A DNA stretch of 64,000 nucleotides from Vibrio quintilis (GTDB taxonomy: Bacteria > Pseudomonadota > Gammaproteobacteria > Enterobacterales > Vibrionaceae). The notes beneath the pieces are model-generated. The model was not told the DNA's origin. It saw nothing but the letters and a program-made list of their open reading frames with translations, and did no database searches. Positions within the stretch are counted from its first letter, which is position 1. Each line of letters opens with the position of its first letter. The stretch spans positions 1,054,001-1,118,000 of the forward strand of contig NZ_AP024897.1 of the NCBI RefSeq assembly GCF_024529975.1, written 5' to 3'. Made by a program: the position numbers and the translations under genes. Of this stretch, positions 1-8,567 are shown one piece after another.

Positions 1-2
1 CC

Positions 3-695
3 TATTCATATACAGCTAAGCTGAGTAATTTAAGTAATACAAACAAGAATATACTGGCAAATACCTGTACACCCATGGAATTTAAGGTATATGCACATTA
101 TTACCTTGGAAGTACTCTGAGTTTGAACTCTGTCAAAATTGGTCCCTCTACGACCCTTGACTGGCTGATTACATCGGGGCGGATTTATCCTACGACAGTA
201 ACCTCCGGTGAAAAAATTGCATTGAGTGTAACAGCAGGAACCCGGTGTTCCGATAACATTCAGCAGAATCCTTCCTTTGGTGTTTATATTGCAGATGAAA
301 ACTTAGTGGGTACTCACTATCTTGGTAGTATATTAGTTCAAAATGCTGTGACAAATAATCTTTATGTCACGCTCCCTTCTCTGTCGGCCGGGACCCACTA
401 TCTGGTGGCTAAGGTTGATAACAAAAATGCAGTGGATGAAATCAACGAAAAAAATAATGCGGTCGCATTTAAATTTACCGTTGTCGATGACAGTACCAGC
501 ACAACAACCAGCCTGACTAAAGCGCTGACCCGGGAAAAGAATTCCGATGTTAACAGCAGTGGTCTTGTGAGTTATCTGAGCAGAAATGAAACACTGTCTG
601 AAAACTTTGCTGAACAACCGCAATTGCCTGATCTCTCGGGATTGAAAGTCATGGATTCAGAAATCGCTGAACCTGAAAGTATCGAATGGGAATAG
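3..695 (+). CDS. CARDB-domain surface/secreted protein, C-terminal part (5' end outside window)
   Basis: The reading frame is open to the left edge (codons run from base 3), so the first internal ATG at 75 is probably not the true start and this is the C-terminal part of a larger protein. The visible part holds a beta-rich domain of about 110 residues ending in a segment of the form VDEINEKNN followed by a hydrophobic strand, which is the usual end of CARDB (cell-adhesion-related, bacterial) Ig-like domains. A low-complexity Ser/Thr and acidic tail follows (ending EPESIEWE). CARDB domains occur in secreted proteases and adhesins; no catalytic motif is visible here, so the function of the whole protein is not known. 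Two hairpin-T stretches follow the stop. Confidence 0.6.
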   Translation, partial: YSYTAKLSNLSNTNKNILANTCTPMEFKVYAHYYLGSTLSLNSVKIGPSTTLDWLITSGRIYPTTVTSGEKIALSVTAGTRCSDNIQQNPSFGVYIADENLVGTHYLGSILVQNAVTNNLYVTLPSLSAGTHYLVAKVDNKNAVDEINEKNNAVAFKFTVVDDSTSTTTSLTKALTREKNSDVNSSGLVSYLSRNETLSENFAEQPQLPDLSGLKVMDSEIAEPESIEWE

Positions 696-712
696 TCTTC
701 GGATTCTCCGGG

Positions 713-745
713 CCTGTTTCCTCTCAGAGAAACAGGTCGTTTTTG
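713..745 (+). terminator. Rho-independent terminator after the CARDB gene
   Basis: Perfect 8-bp stem CCTGTTTC (713-720) / GAAACAGG (729-736) with an 8-nt loop, followed by a T-rich run. It lies 18 nt after the stop of the preceding gene. Confidence 0.8.
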
Positions 746-770
746 TTTTGAATTATCAGCCTTCAACTGA

Positions 771-798
771 AACCACCTGCGATGGTGGTTTTTTTTTA
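771..798 (+). terminator. Second hairpin terminator
   Basis: AACCACC (771-777) pairs with GGTGGTT (784-790), loop of six, followed by eight further T's on the + strand. It probably acts as a back-up terminator for the CARDB gene and insulates the convergent lysR gene that ends at 826. Confidence 0.65.
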
Positions 799-825
799 CA
801 GAGTAACCATGTGAGATTATGGACT

Positions 826-1749
826 TCATTCAGTCTGTGTTTCCTGCTCCCGCTGATGAAAATCCTGAAACTGCTGCAAAAACCACTGAATTTTATCAGA
901 GCTGTCACGGGTTTTGTGCCAGTAGAGCATCAGTTTGTAAGTGGGTAATTCAAAGGGCAGTTGATTCATCTCGATATCAAGACGCTGGTGGATTTCCTGC
1001 GCGTATCGGTTAGGCAGAGTCAGTAAATAAGGTGTATTGGGGACGAAATAAGGTGCGGCCAGTACACTGGCGGCTTTCAGGGCGACCCTGCGTTTCTTCT
1101 TTTTTCCGGCCAGCGCGATATCAACAATACCTCTGGGTTCATTCCACGGCGTTATCAGAATATGCTGACCCGCAAGAAATGCTTCGGATGTTAACGGGGT
1201 GTTTTTGTCACCGGACCAGGTTTGACGGCAACGAATATTGACATAATGATCTTCGAACCAGCACAGGCGGCAGATACTCTCTGTGCTTTTTTTCTGCTGG
1301 TGTTCAAACCCACACACAAAATCAAGTTTGCCATTCATCAGTGCGTCGCCTGGTATTCTTTCTTCCAGCTGAACAAACTCAAAATGAATATCGGGAAAGT
1401 GCTGGCTGAGATGCGCCGTAAAAGGGGATAAACACCAGGAAGTATAATCGGTCACGGCAATGGTGAAGGTATGCGGCTCATACGGAGAAAAACCATGAGA
1501 AGCTTTCAGGCCGTCTTCGAGCATGGTGAGGGCCGGTAGTATCTGTTCAGCCAGATGGTGGGCATATTCTGTCGGTAACATCTTGTTTCCGGCGCGGATA
1601 AATAGTTCATCTTTCAGTCTGTCCCGCAGGCGGGTCAGGGCGTGACTACAGGCTGACTGACTGAGATTCAGCTGTTCTGCGGTTTGAGAGACGGAGCGGG
1701 TCCGGTAAATCACACTGAATAACCGGAGTAAATTTAAGTCGATATTCAT
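826..1749 (-). CDS. LysR-family transcriptional regulator
   Basis: A 307-residue protein of normal LysR length. Residues 1-65 form the winged helix-turn-helix (opening MNIDLNLLRLFSVIYRTRSV, then the AEQLNLSQSACSHALTRLRD recognition segment), followed by a periplasmic-binding-protein-like effector domain. The N-terminus resembles the NodD/LeuO/PhnR-like subgroup that begins with DLNLL. It is transcribed away from the GNAT acetyltransferase gene at 1861, with only about 110 bp between the two starts, so it may control that gene. The effector cannot be read from the sequence. Confidence 0.85.
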   Translation of the reverse strand: MNIDLNLLRLFSVIYRTRSVSQTAEQLNLSQSACSHALTRLRDRLKDELFIRAGNKMLPTEYAHHLAEQILPALTMLEDGLKASHGFSPYEPHTFTIAVTDYTSWCLSPFTAHLSQHFPDIHFEFVQLEERIPGDALMNGKLDFVCGFEHQQKKSTESICRLCWFEDHYVNIRCRQTWSGDKNTPLTSEAFLAGQHILITPWNEPRGIVDIALAGKKKKRRVALKAASVLAAPYFVPNTPYLLTLPNRYAQEIHQRLDIEMNQLPFELPTYKLMLYWHKTRDSSDKIQWFLQQFQDFHQREQETQTE

Positions 1750-1860
1750 GTATCACCATCATATCCTGATTGCAATCTATGCATTTTATTCATAATCCGG
1801 GATAGATTACACTGGTTCCCGTCATTGAGCGTTTTATTTTTAAAGGATGGAAAAAGTCGT

Positions 1861-2337
1861 ATGAGAATCAGACCCGCAGTCAAAGAAGATGCCGCCACAA
1901 TACTTGGTTTTATCAATGATCTTGCTGTATTTGAAAAAGAGCCGGATGCCGTACTCAATACGGTTGAATCGATTGAAACACGCCTGTTCGGAGATGAAGT
2001 ACACGCTCAGGCGATTATTTGTGAAGAGGACGGGCAGCCCGTCGGTTTTGCGGTCTATTTTTTCAATTACTCGACCTGGCTCGGGCAGTACGGGCTTTAT
2101 CTGGAAGATTTGTATGTGTCTGAAGATCAGCGCGGCGCCGGTATCGGTAAAGCGATCATGAAATATCTGGCCCAGACTGCGGTGAATAAAGAGTGCGGCC
2201 GGTTTGAATGGGTGGTGCTTGACTGGAATCAGAAGGCGATCGATTTTTACCGGAGCATTGGTGCCGAGCCGCAGGATGAGTGGATTATTTACCGGATGAC
2301 CGGTCAGGCATTGCAGGATTTTGCGGCGCAGGATTAA
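1861..2337 (+). CDS. GNAT N-acetyltransferase, spermidine/diamine acetyltransferase-like
   Basis: 158 residues starting at ATG 1861; an upstream in-frame start at 1825 exists, but the AAGGA at about 1842-1846 and the MRIRPA start typical of the family favour 1861. The acetyl-CoA loop is present as the R-G-A-G-I-G motif (QRGAGIGKAIM) and the C-terminal part carries EWVVLDWN and DFYRSIGA, which match the SSAT-like branch of GNAT enzymes. These transfer acetyl groups to polyamines or other small amines in the cytoplasm. Substrate is an inference from family resemblance. It is divergent from a LysR gene. Confidence 0.8.
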   Translation: MRIRPAVKEDAATILGFINDLAVFEKEPDAVLNTVESIETRLFGDEVHAQAIICEEDGQPVGFAVYFFNYSTWLGQYGLYLEDLYVSEDQRGAGIGKAIMKYLAQTAVNKECGRFEWVVLDWNQKAIDFYRSIGAEPQDEWIIYRMTGQALQDFAAQD

Positions 2338-2472
2338 GTTCCGGTACGGCCCGGTGATGAGAGCCCGGAGATTCAGCCTCTGAAATTCTGAGGTCAGGCT
2401 TCTGAATTTACGAATAGACGATCAGTCTGCTTCGTGGAATATTGAGGGAAATGATTCAGATAAGGTGTCAGT

Positions 2473-3906
2473 ATGCTTTCCTCGTCGTCTTCCTCCCCGG
2501 CCGGGGCCCGGTGGATAAAACAACAGTTATCCGGCCATCCGGTGATACAAATTCTGTTGGTTTCAGGCCTGATTATACTGGCAGGCTTTATTCTCGCTCA
2601 GTTTATTCCGGTGTCGATGGCCTGGGCTGCCGGGCTGACCGTTTTCTGTCTGGTTTGCTGGGGTACAGGCATCGTGCCTGAATACTGGCCGGTGCTGGTG
2701 TTCTTTCTGGTGGCGATTGTTTGTCATGTCGCCACGCCTCAGGTTGTTTTCTCCGGATTCACCTCATCGGTCTTCTGGCTGTTTTTTGGCGGCATGATTC
2801 TGGGCGCATCGATTCGTTATACCGGGCTGGATAAACGGGCCGCGGTTCTGATTACCCGGGTGATGGGCCGTTCGTATGCCGGCATGATTGCCATGACGGT
2901 GGTGTGTGGTTTTCTGCTGGCATTCATTATTCCTTCTGCGATGGGCAGGGTTGTGTTGTTACTGCCGATTGTGACCGGGCTGGCTGAACATATGGGTTAT
3001 TCACCGGGCCGGAAAGGATGGCTGGGCTTTTTACTGGCGGCATTTTTTGGCACGGTATTGCCGGGTTTTACTATTTTACCGGCGAATGCGCCCAATATGG
3101 TGCTGGCCGGAACGACAGAAAACCTTTACCACTTTCACATGTCTTACTGGGATTATCTGAAGATTAATTTACCGGTATTGGGGATGCTCAAATCCGCAGT
3201 GTTGATTGTCCTGATTGTGTGGATGTTTCCCGATAAGGCGCCAGCGTTTGCACCATCTGAGCAAAACCAGCGGTTGCCACTCAGTGGCCCGGAGAAAAAG
3301 CTGATAGCGATTATTGGTTTGTGTCTGCTGGGCTGGCTGAGTGATAGTCTGCACCATGTTTCTCCCGGCTGGATTGCGCTGGCGGCAGCGGTGATCTGCC
3401 TGCTGCCGGGAGCAGGGCTGACAGCCAGACGTTGCCTCAGTGAGGAAGTGAATTATGGCTCGCTGTTCTTCATCGCCGGTGTGCTCGGACTCGGAGCGGT
3501 GATATCTGCTTCCGGTTTAGGTCACGCGCTGGTGGAGATACTCAGTGAATCGGTTGGCTTTTCGCCGGATCATGACCTTTATAATCTCGGGGCATTAACC
3601 GGTATGTCGACCCTGATTGCGTTTGTTGCCAGCCCGCCGGGTTTGCCCATCGTGATGACGCCGGTGGCGGAAGGATTTGCCGGTTTGACCGGGCTGTCAC
3701 TCACGGCTGTACTGATGACGCAGGTGATGGCCTTTTCCAATATCTTTTTGCCTTATCAGTCCCCGCCGCTGTTGAGTGCGGTACAAATGGCAAAAATTCC
3801 GCTTGGCCCCGCCAGTAAGCTATGTTTCACCCTGTTTGTGATCACGCTGTTGGTGCTGATTCCACTGAATCTGCTCTGGCTGCATTTGCTTGGTGTGATA
3901 CATTAA
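2473..3906 (+). CDS. DASS (SLC13) family anion:Na+ symporter
   Basis: 477 residues, highly hydrophobic, with roughly eleven to twelve membrane segments and two inverted halves. The segments around SAMGRVVLLLPI in the first half and SPPGLPIVMTPVAEG in the second are placed like the substrate/sodium-binding hairpins of divalent-anion symporters (sulfate, citrate, dicarboxylates). The first about 20 residues are Ser-rich and cytosolic. Only 43 bp separate it from the downstream lysR gene on the same strand, so the pair probably forms an operon in which the regulator senses the transported anion or a derivative. The substrate cannot be assigned. Confidence 0.75.
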   Translation: MLSSSSSSPAGARWIKQQLSGHPVIQILLVSGLIILAGFILAQFIPVSMAWAAGLTVFCLVCWGTGIVPEYWPVLVFFLVAIVCHVATPQVVFSGFTSSVFWLFFGGMILGASIRYTGLDKRAAVLITRVMGRSYAGMIAMTVVCGFLLAFIIPSAMGRVVLLLPIVTGLAEHMGYSPGRKGWLGFLLAAFFGTVLPGFTILPANAPNMVLAGTTENLYHFHMSYWDYLKINLPVLGMLKSAVLIVLIVWMFPDKAPAFAPSEQNQRLPLSGPEKKLIAIIGLCLLGWLSDSLHHVSPGWIALAAAVICLLPGAGLTARRCLSEEVNYGSLFFIAGVLGLGAVISASGLGHALVEILSESVGFSPDHDLYNLGALTGMSTLIAFVASPPGLPIVMTPVAEGFAGLTGLSLTAVLMTQVMAFSNIFLPYQSPPLLSAVQMAKIPLGPASKLCFTLFVITLLVLIPLNLLWLHLLGVIH

Positions 3907-3949
3907 TTTTCTGCGTTTCAGAGCTTTCTGCGTTTCAGAGGAGACGACG

Positions 3950-4834
3950 ATGGAAATTCATCAGTTGAAAACTTTCTTAGCGGTTGCCCGGGAAGGCAGT
4001 ATTACCCGCGCATCTGAGCAGCTTTACCTCAGCCAGCCTGCGGTGAGTGCCCACGTGAAAGCGATAGAGGACACGCTGGGGCTGATATTGTTTGAGCGAA
4101 CCCCGCAGGGGATGCGTCTGACGGCTGACGGAAGCGTGATTCTGGCACAGGTTGAGTTGACGTTAAATGCGCACCGGGAAATCTTTGAACAGGCGACCAG
4201 GCTGAAAGGCAAACTGAGCGGCACACTCCGGCTGGGTATTGGCTGTCAGACCGCACCGGAAATGCTGGGGGAACTGCTGACCCGGCTGGCTGAATATTAT
4301 CCGGATGTGACGGTTTCTCTCCGGCACAACAGTGCGGCTGAAGTGATTCAGGGGGTGCGGAGTGAAGAGCTGGATGCCGGGTTCTACAGTGAAGCCGGAG
4401 AATCCGATCCGATGTTTGATACTGTTGAAGTCGGGCGGTTCGGGATCTATCTGTCTGCACCACCGGGCCTGATTGATTTATCACAGCCTGTCGACTGGCA
4501 ACAACTGGCTTTACTGCCATGGATTTGCCCCGCATCAAGTACCTGTTGCGGGCGCGCCGCCGAGAAGTTATTCGACAAGCATCAGATCCGCCCCGTTAAA
4601 GTCATCAGTGTTGACCGGGAGCAGGTCACCAAAAACCTGATCGCCGGCGGGGTCGGCATTGGTCTGCTGCACACCGATACGGTCAGGGAAGCGCAGTTAT
4701 CCGGTGAAGTTGAGGTGATCTGTGAAGCACACAAAGCCGCCAGAGTGTTGTACTTCACATTAAAAAAACGGGCGGGTGATCCATTACTCAAAGCCATCAA
4801 TACCCTGTTGTGTGAGGTCATTGCCCATTATTAA
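3950..4834 (+). CDS. LysR-family transcriptional regulator (adjacent to DASS transporter)
   Basis: 294 residues. The start MEIHQLKTFLAVAREGSITR and the following LYLSQPAVSAHVKAIEDTLG are a classic LysR winged helix-turn-helix, and the rest is the effector-binding domain. An AGAGGAG ribosome site precedes ATG 3950. It follows the DASS transporter on the same strand, so it is likely to be its regulator (inference from context). The effector domain carries a CCG pair (near residue 200) that could be redox- or metal-sensitive, but this is speculative. Confidence 0.85.
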   Translation: MEIHQLKTFLAVAREGSITRASEQLYLSQPAVSAHVKAIEDTLGLILFERTPQGMRLTADGSVILAQVELTLNAHREIFEQATRLKGKLSGTLRLGIGCQTAPEMLGELLTRLAEYYPDVTVSLRHNSAAEVIQGVRSEELDAGFYSEAGESDPMFDTVEVGRFGIYLSAPPGLIDLSQPVDWQQLALLPWICPASSTCCGRAAEKLFDKHQIRPVKVISVDREQVTKNLIAGGVGIGLLHTDTVREAQLSGEVEVICEAHKAARVLYFTLKKRAGDPLLKAINTLLCEVIAHY

Positions 4835-4863
4835 CCGGGGAATCTGATTGATTCGTTGAGACC

Positions 4864-4941
4864 TTATGATGAAAATTGTTCCTGCAACCACTGAATAAAA
4901 ACGCGGGTCCGGGCAGATTGAAGTGTTTTTCCGGGGTACAG
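4864..4941 (-). pseudogene. Relic: 3' tail of a LysR-family regulator gene
   Basis: On the minus strand the codons before a TAA at 4864-4866 read LYPGKTLQSARTRVFIQWLQ then EQFSS. This matches the very C-terminus of LysR proteins (the YP...L.SARVRVFIDWL element). No other part of the gene is present, and the reading frame runs directly into a short-chain dehydrogenase tail encoded on the opposite strand. It is a decayed remnant, with no start or DNA-binding domain. Confidence 0.7.
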
Positions 4942-5013
4942 GCATTTCTGGTCAGCTCTGAAGGTGGCTGGATCAACGGCCAGGTGATCCGGACAAATGG
5001 CGGGATGGTTTAA
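4942..5013 (+). pseudogene. Relic: 3' tail of a short-chain dehydrogenase/reductase (SDR) gene
   Basis: On the plus strand the codons read AFLVSSEGGWINGQVIRTNG then GMV and TAA (5011-5013). This is the standard C-terminus of classical SDR enzymes (FLAS..G.WINGQV.R.NGG). Upstream codons match no SDR core and instead encode a LysR tail on the other strand. A perfect terminator follows 10 bp after the stop, as expected for a once-functional gene. Confidence 0.75.
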
Positions 5014-5023
5014 GCGGGCCGGT

Positions 5024-5052
5024 AGCGCAGCCCCGATCCGGCTGCGCTTTTG
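5024..5052 (+). terminator. Rho-independent terminator of the vanished SDR gene
   Basis: AGCGCAGCC (5024-5032) pairs perfectly with GGCTGCGCT (5040-5048), 7-nt loop, followed by TTT. Its position 10 bp after the SDR relic stop suggests it was that gene's terminator. It may now also terminate read-through from the DASS/lysR unit. Confidence 0.75.
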
Positions 5053-5061
5053 GGCTGAGGG

Positions 5062-6687
5062 TCAGACTGAAAAACGATTCACCTGTTTCACCAGAGATTC
5101 GGCGCTGCCCAAAGACTGCTGAACCGATTGTTTCATCTGAGAGGAAAGCGTTTTGGTCTCTTTGGACATGCCGGACATCTGAACCAGATTGGTGGTGATT
5201 TCCTGAGCTACCTGACTTTGTTGATCGGTGGCATTTGCGGTTTGTGCCGCCAGATCCTGAATTTGATCTGAGGCGGTTTTGATGGCATCCAGTACCCCCC
5301 GGGTTTTCTCATTCAGCGTTTCAGTCGATGAAGCAATCTGTACACTGTCATTGATGGATGTCACCGCCTCAGAGACTTCTTTCTGAAGCGATTGAATCAT
5401 CGTCCGGATATCTTCTGTTGAAAGCTGGGTTTTTCCGGCCAGCTGACGGACTTCATCAGCAACAACGGCAAAGCCACGCCCTTGTTCGCCCGCCCGGGCG
5501 GCTTCAATCGCGGCATTTAAAGCCAGCAGGTTCGTCTGTTCGGAAATGCTGAGAATGACATCGAGAACCGACGAAATTTTGTCCGAGCTTTGGGACAGCT
5601 TTTCGACCACATCTGAGGCATGCTGAATCTGGCTGGTCAAATCGTGCAATCGTTCTGTCGAAGCCAGAATAGATAGTTCTCCTTCATCAGCTAAACCTGC
5701 CAGTTGTTCGACATGAGTTGCTGTATCCGCTGCATTGCCGGCAACATCATGTGTTGTCGCACTCATTTCTTCTATTGCGGTGACAATGGTATCCAGAGAG
5801 GTATCGCTTTGCTCACTCAGGGAAGCGGACTGTGTTGCGGCCTGGCTGATCGTCTCCATTTCATCCCGGATGGTATCCGCACCCTGACGAATCTGCCTGA
5901 TAATCGAGCCAAGTTTATCGACAAAGCCGTCAAGTTCGCGGCTTAAATCACCGGTCTCATCTGCTTTTGTGTTGTTAATCCTGCGGGTTAAATCGCCATC
6001 GCCCTGACTGATTTCATGCAGATCATGCGTCACATTCCGGATGGCATTTGAGATGTTTCTGGGCGCAAGCCAGGCGAGGAAAATACTGAGTGTCAGCACA
6101 AATGCAGACAGGATCATCACAACCACTTTAAAAGTCTCAATATGATCGTGAATCGTTTCATTTTCGATGGCGGAATATTTGCTGATTAACTCCTCTGAAC
6201 CATCGTAGATTTCACGCAGTTTGATAAATGCCGCTTCATGGGAGCCGGTATGAATCCGTTTAGCTGTCTCAAAATCATGGTTTTCAATGGCTGTTAACAG
6301 ACGGTCAATTTCATGAGTCCAGTTTTGGTAAAGGTTTTGGAATGGAGAGAGATACCTGACAATTTCAGGCTCCTGCCGGGTTTGCTGAATAAATTTTTCC
6401 ATCCGGCTTTTGGCTTGTTCAGCATTACTCAGGGCTGTGTCTTTCAGCGTCTGATGCCGGGCTGAGCTGATCGATTCTGAAAAGGTTAAAAGTGAGAGGG
6501 CCAGAGCTGACTGGTAGAGATCCCGGTCTGCATTTTGAATCAGACCCGCGGAGTCTTCATATTTGCCGGTATTTTCCTGAATGTATACCACCAGGTTATA
6601 CGATGTTAAAACCACAACTAAAAAAACGGCACTGAGCAATGAAAAAAAGAAGGTATATTTTGCCCGAATTGTTTGTATGAACGGCAT
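5062..6687 (-). CDS. Methyl-accepting chemotaxis protein (four-helix-bundle sensor)
   Basis: 541 residues. TM1 lies at about residues 12-34, a helical periplasmic domain without Cache features spans about 35-185 (4HB_MCP type), TM2 lies at about 190-210 and is followed by a HAMP domain (GDGDLTRRI region). The cytoplasmic hairpin carries the near-invariant tip [20 protein letters not shown] and [15 protein letters not shown]. There is no C-terminal pentapeptide tether for CheR. The ligand is unknown. It is monocistronic, with a 280-bp gap to the divergent gene at 6968. Confidence 0.9.
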   Translation of the reverse strand: MPFIQTIRAKYTFFFSLLSAVFLVVVLTSYNLVVYIQENTGKYEDSAGLIQNADRDLYQSALALSLLTFSESISSARHQTLKDTALSNAEQAKSRMEKFIQQTRQEPEIVRYLSPFQNLYQNWTHEIDRLLTAIENHDFETAKRIHTGSHEAAFIKLREIYDGSEELISKYSAIENETIHDHIETFKVVVMILSAFVLTLSIFLAWLAPRNISNAIRNVTHDLHEISQGDGDLTRRINNTKADETGDLSRELDGFVDKLGSIIRQIRQGADTIRDEMETISQAATQSASLSEQSDTSLDTIVTAIEEMSATTHDVAGNAADTATHVEQLAGLADEGELSILASTERLHDLTSQIQHASDVVEKLSQSSDKISSVLDVILSISEQTNLLALNAAIEAARAGEQGRGFAVVADEVRQLAGKTQLSTEDIRTMIQSLQKEVSEAVTSINDSVQIASSTETLNEKTRGVLDAIKTASDQIQDLAAQTANATDQQSQVAQEITTNLVQMSGMSKETKTLSSQMKQSVQQSLGSAESLVKQVNRFSV

Positions 6688-6967
6688 GTCATTTTCTCCC
6701 TGTTCAACATATAACCTGAATCGATTTAGCAGTATTGCCTGACGATTACGTCTTTCTGATGTGTAACCGCATGATTTTCATGAAATCGCTGTCATTATGG
6801 TCATGTTTTTTGTTATTACATTATGAACTTCTATACTTGATTGATGAAGTATGTTTAAAACTAATAACTAAGTTATATTCTGTAAGTTGTCAATTAACTG
6901 AATGACATTTTCATTGCAGTTAGTGTTGACTCATCGTTGTTATACATTTTGTAGTCAGGAATGGTTC

Positions 6968-7876
6968 ATGAAGAAAAGTTGGCTTGGGTTGTTGCTGTTG
7001 GTTTTACCGGTCACTTTCTGGCGGTGGAGTTATTCTGAAAGCGGGATCTGGTGGGCCGAAAACTGGTCATCTGTGCCGGGGCTGATGGTTTTTGTCTATC
7101 TCATCTGTAGCGGTTTTTTTTTCTTTTCCAGACGGTGGATTCCGGGTGGTTTGTCAGTGCTGCTGTGTATTTTATTTGTTGTCAGAGGACTTCCTGACAG
7201 CCAGGGTAAACAGGCAGAATGCGGGGAAACAGTCAGGATTCTCCAGTACAATATGATGTTCGAAAATGAAATGGTTGACTCTTTCATTGAGTTTGTCAGA
7301 GCTTCCTTGCCTGATTTAATGGTATTGCAGGAAGTGACGCCGCAACATGGCACCTTGTTGCGTTCACTAAGTGATTTATATCCTTATCGTTATGGCGGAC
7401 AGCCCAAAATCGGATATCCGTCTAATCAGTTAATCCTGAGCAGGCAGGTTTTATACGGCATGTCTGTTTATCGGACAAATGATGATCAGAAGCTGATACG
7501 CGGTTTCTGGCAGCCAGCTCCTGGCGTGGACATTGCGTTGTTTACCGCTCATCCGCCGTCTCCGAGAGATCAACAGCTCTGGCACCGGCGAAATCTGATG
7601 TTTCAGACATTGTCTTATCTGACCGGATTTGTTCCGGTTGACAATTCGCTGGTGATTGGAGATTTTAATTTATCTTCAGATACGCAGCGTTATCAGCAAC
7701 TCTTCCCGGAGTTTTCTTCTCTGCCGGTCAACTCGTGGCCCTCAGTATCACCGTTTCCTGCGATCGGTATTGATCATTTATGGGTGCGGGGAGCTGCCCG
7801 GATTTGTCGCCGCACCGCCGTAACTGAGGTGCAAGGTTCGGATCACTGGCCGGTGATGACAGAGCTGAGCCTGTGA
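6968..7876 (+). CDS. Membrane-anchored endonuclease/exonuclease/phosphatase (EEP) family protein
   Basis: 302 residues from ATG 6968, which follows AGGA at 6957-6960; an earlier in-frame start at 6902 lacks such a site. Two or three N-terminal membrane segments (residues about 4-20, 35-55, 60-75) precede an EEP fold: RILQYNMMFEN (metal site), LQEVTPQHG, a central H-containing strand (FTAHPPSP), GDFNLSSD and the C-terminal SDHWPV. All expected catalytic residues (N, E, H, D-x-N, D-H) are present. Family members cut nucleic acids or phospholipids/inositol phosphates; a periplasmic active domain is inferred from topology. Similar to the YafD-like group. Confidence 0.75.
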   Translation: MKKSWLGLLLLVLPVTFWRWSYSESGIWWAENWSSVPGLMVFVYLICSGFFFFSRRWIPGGLSVLLCILFVVRGLPDSQGKQAECGETVRILQYNMMFENEMVDSFIEFVRASLPDLMVLQEVTPQHGTLLRSLSDLYPYRYGGQPKIGYPSNQLILSRQVLYGMSVYRTNDDQKLIRGFWQPAPGVDIALFTAHPPSPRDQQLWHRRNLMFQTLSYLTGFVPVDNSLVIGDFNLSSDTQRYQQLFPEFSSLPVNSWPSVSPFPAIGIDHLWVRGAARICRRTAVTEVQGSDHWPVMTELSL

Positions 7877-7884
7877 TTTACCGG

Positions 7885-7947
7885 ATATACCCAAACTCAC
7901 CCGCAGGGCGTGAGCTGAACCCTGCATCTTCAGGTGGTTTGGGTTTT
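7885..7947 (+). repeat. Dispersed intergenic repeat, internally deleted copy (copy 1)
   Basis: The ends ACCCAAAC (7889-7896) and GTTTGGGT (7937-7944) are inverted. Between them are an inner small hairpin (CTCACCC...GGGCGTGAG) and the CCTGCATCTTCAGG end module shared with the copies at 22061, 36701, 40901, 46305, 47814, 50155 and 53283. It sits between two convergent genes and may serve as a bidirectional terminator. Confidence 0.75.
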
Positions 7948-8438
7948 TACGGCTGCATGGCATCACTGAGCAGGAGTTTCCGGTTCAAATTGGCCAGTTG
8001 CTCTCTCTCTTCTTTTGTCAGCCCGGCTAATAAACGTTCCATATTGGCAAGGTGATCGTTCAATGCTGCATCCAGCAGTGCCTGGCCTGTCTCTGTCAGC
8101 TGTACCTGATTGCTGCGGCGATCGCCCTGGCTGGCGATTCTTTCAATCAGGTTGCGCTGTACCAGCTTTTCCAGCCGGGTGCTCATCGCACCGGAAGACA
8201 ACATCAGGGTCTGGTACAGCTCTGTTGGTGTTAACGGGGCATTTGTCCGGCGGAGTGTGGCGAGAATATCAAACTCAATCGTACTCAGCGCATGCAGGCT
8301 GAACACCTCTTTGAGTGATTCGTCAAACAGACGGCTGATCCGGCGAACCCGGCCGATAATTCCCATCGCTGAACAGTCCAGATCCGGATGAACATTGCGC
8401 CATTGTTCCAGAATGCGATCCACATGATCCTGATTCAT
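7947..8438 (-). CDS. MarR-family transcriptional regulator
   Basis: 163 residues from ATG 8438, which has GAGAGA just upstream; a TTG at 8468 is also in frame, but it lies inside an operator-like palindrome and is unlikely. The winged helix-turn-helix is at about residues 50-120 (STIEFDILATLRR, PTELYQTLMLSSGAMSTRLE, then RDRR-type wing as SQGDRRSNQVQLTETG). It is divergent from an EamA transporter, with two matching palindromes between them (8458-8475 and 8513-8532). This is the usual arrangement for a MarR repressor controlling itself and an efflux gene. The ligand is unknown. Confidence 0.85.
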   Translation of the reverse strand: MNQDHVDRILEQWRNVHPDLDCSAMGIIGRVRRISRLFDESLKEVFSLHALSTIEFDILATLRRTNAPLTPTELYQTLMLSSGAMSTRLEKLVQRNLIERIASQGDRRSNQVQLTETGQALLDAALNDHLANMERLLAGLTKEEREQLANLNRKLLLSDAMQP

Positions 8439-8457
8439 TTTTTCTCTCTCATCTAAA

Positions 8458-8475
8458 TATCTTTTCAAAAAGATA
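8458..8475. promoter_or_regulatory. Probable MarR operator 1
   Basis: TATCTTTTCAAAAAGATA is a perfect inverted repeat with 8-bp arms and a 2-bp centre, lying 20 bp upstream of the marR ATG. A related palindrome lies at 8513-8532. Confidence 0.6.
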
Positions 8476-8512
8476 CTTGATTAAAAACTAAAAAGCGATT
8501 ACTTTTAGTGAA

Positions 8513-8532
8513 GTGTCTTTTTGGAAAGATAC
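8513..8532. promoter_or_regulatory. Probable MarR operator 2
   Basis: GTGTCTTT / AAAGATAC arms (one mismatch) around TTGG. It shares the TATCTTT-AAAGATA core with the site at 8458-8475 and is 36 bp upstream of the EamA transporter start. Confidence 0.55.
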
Positions 8533-8567
8533 TTTTATAAAAGTCTGAGCCTGAAGAAGGAAATAGA

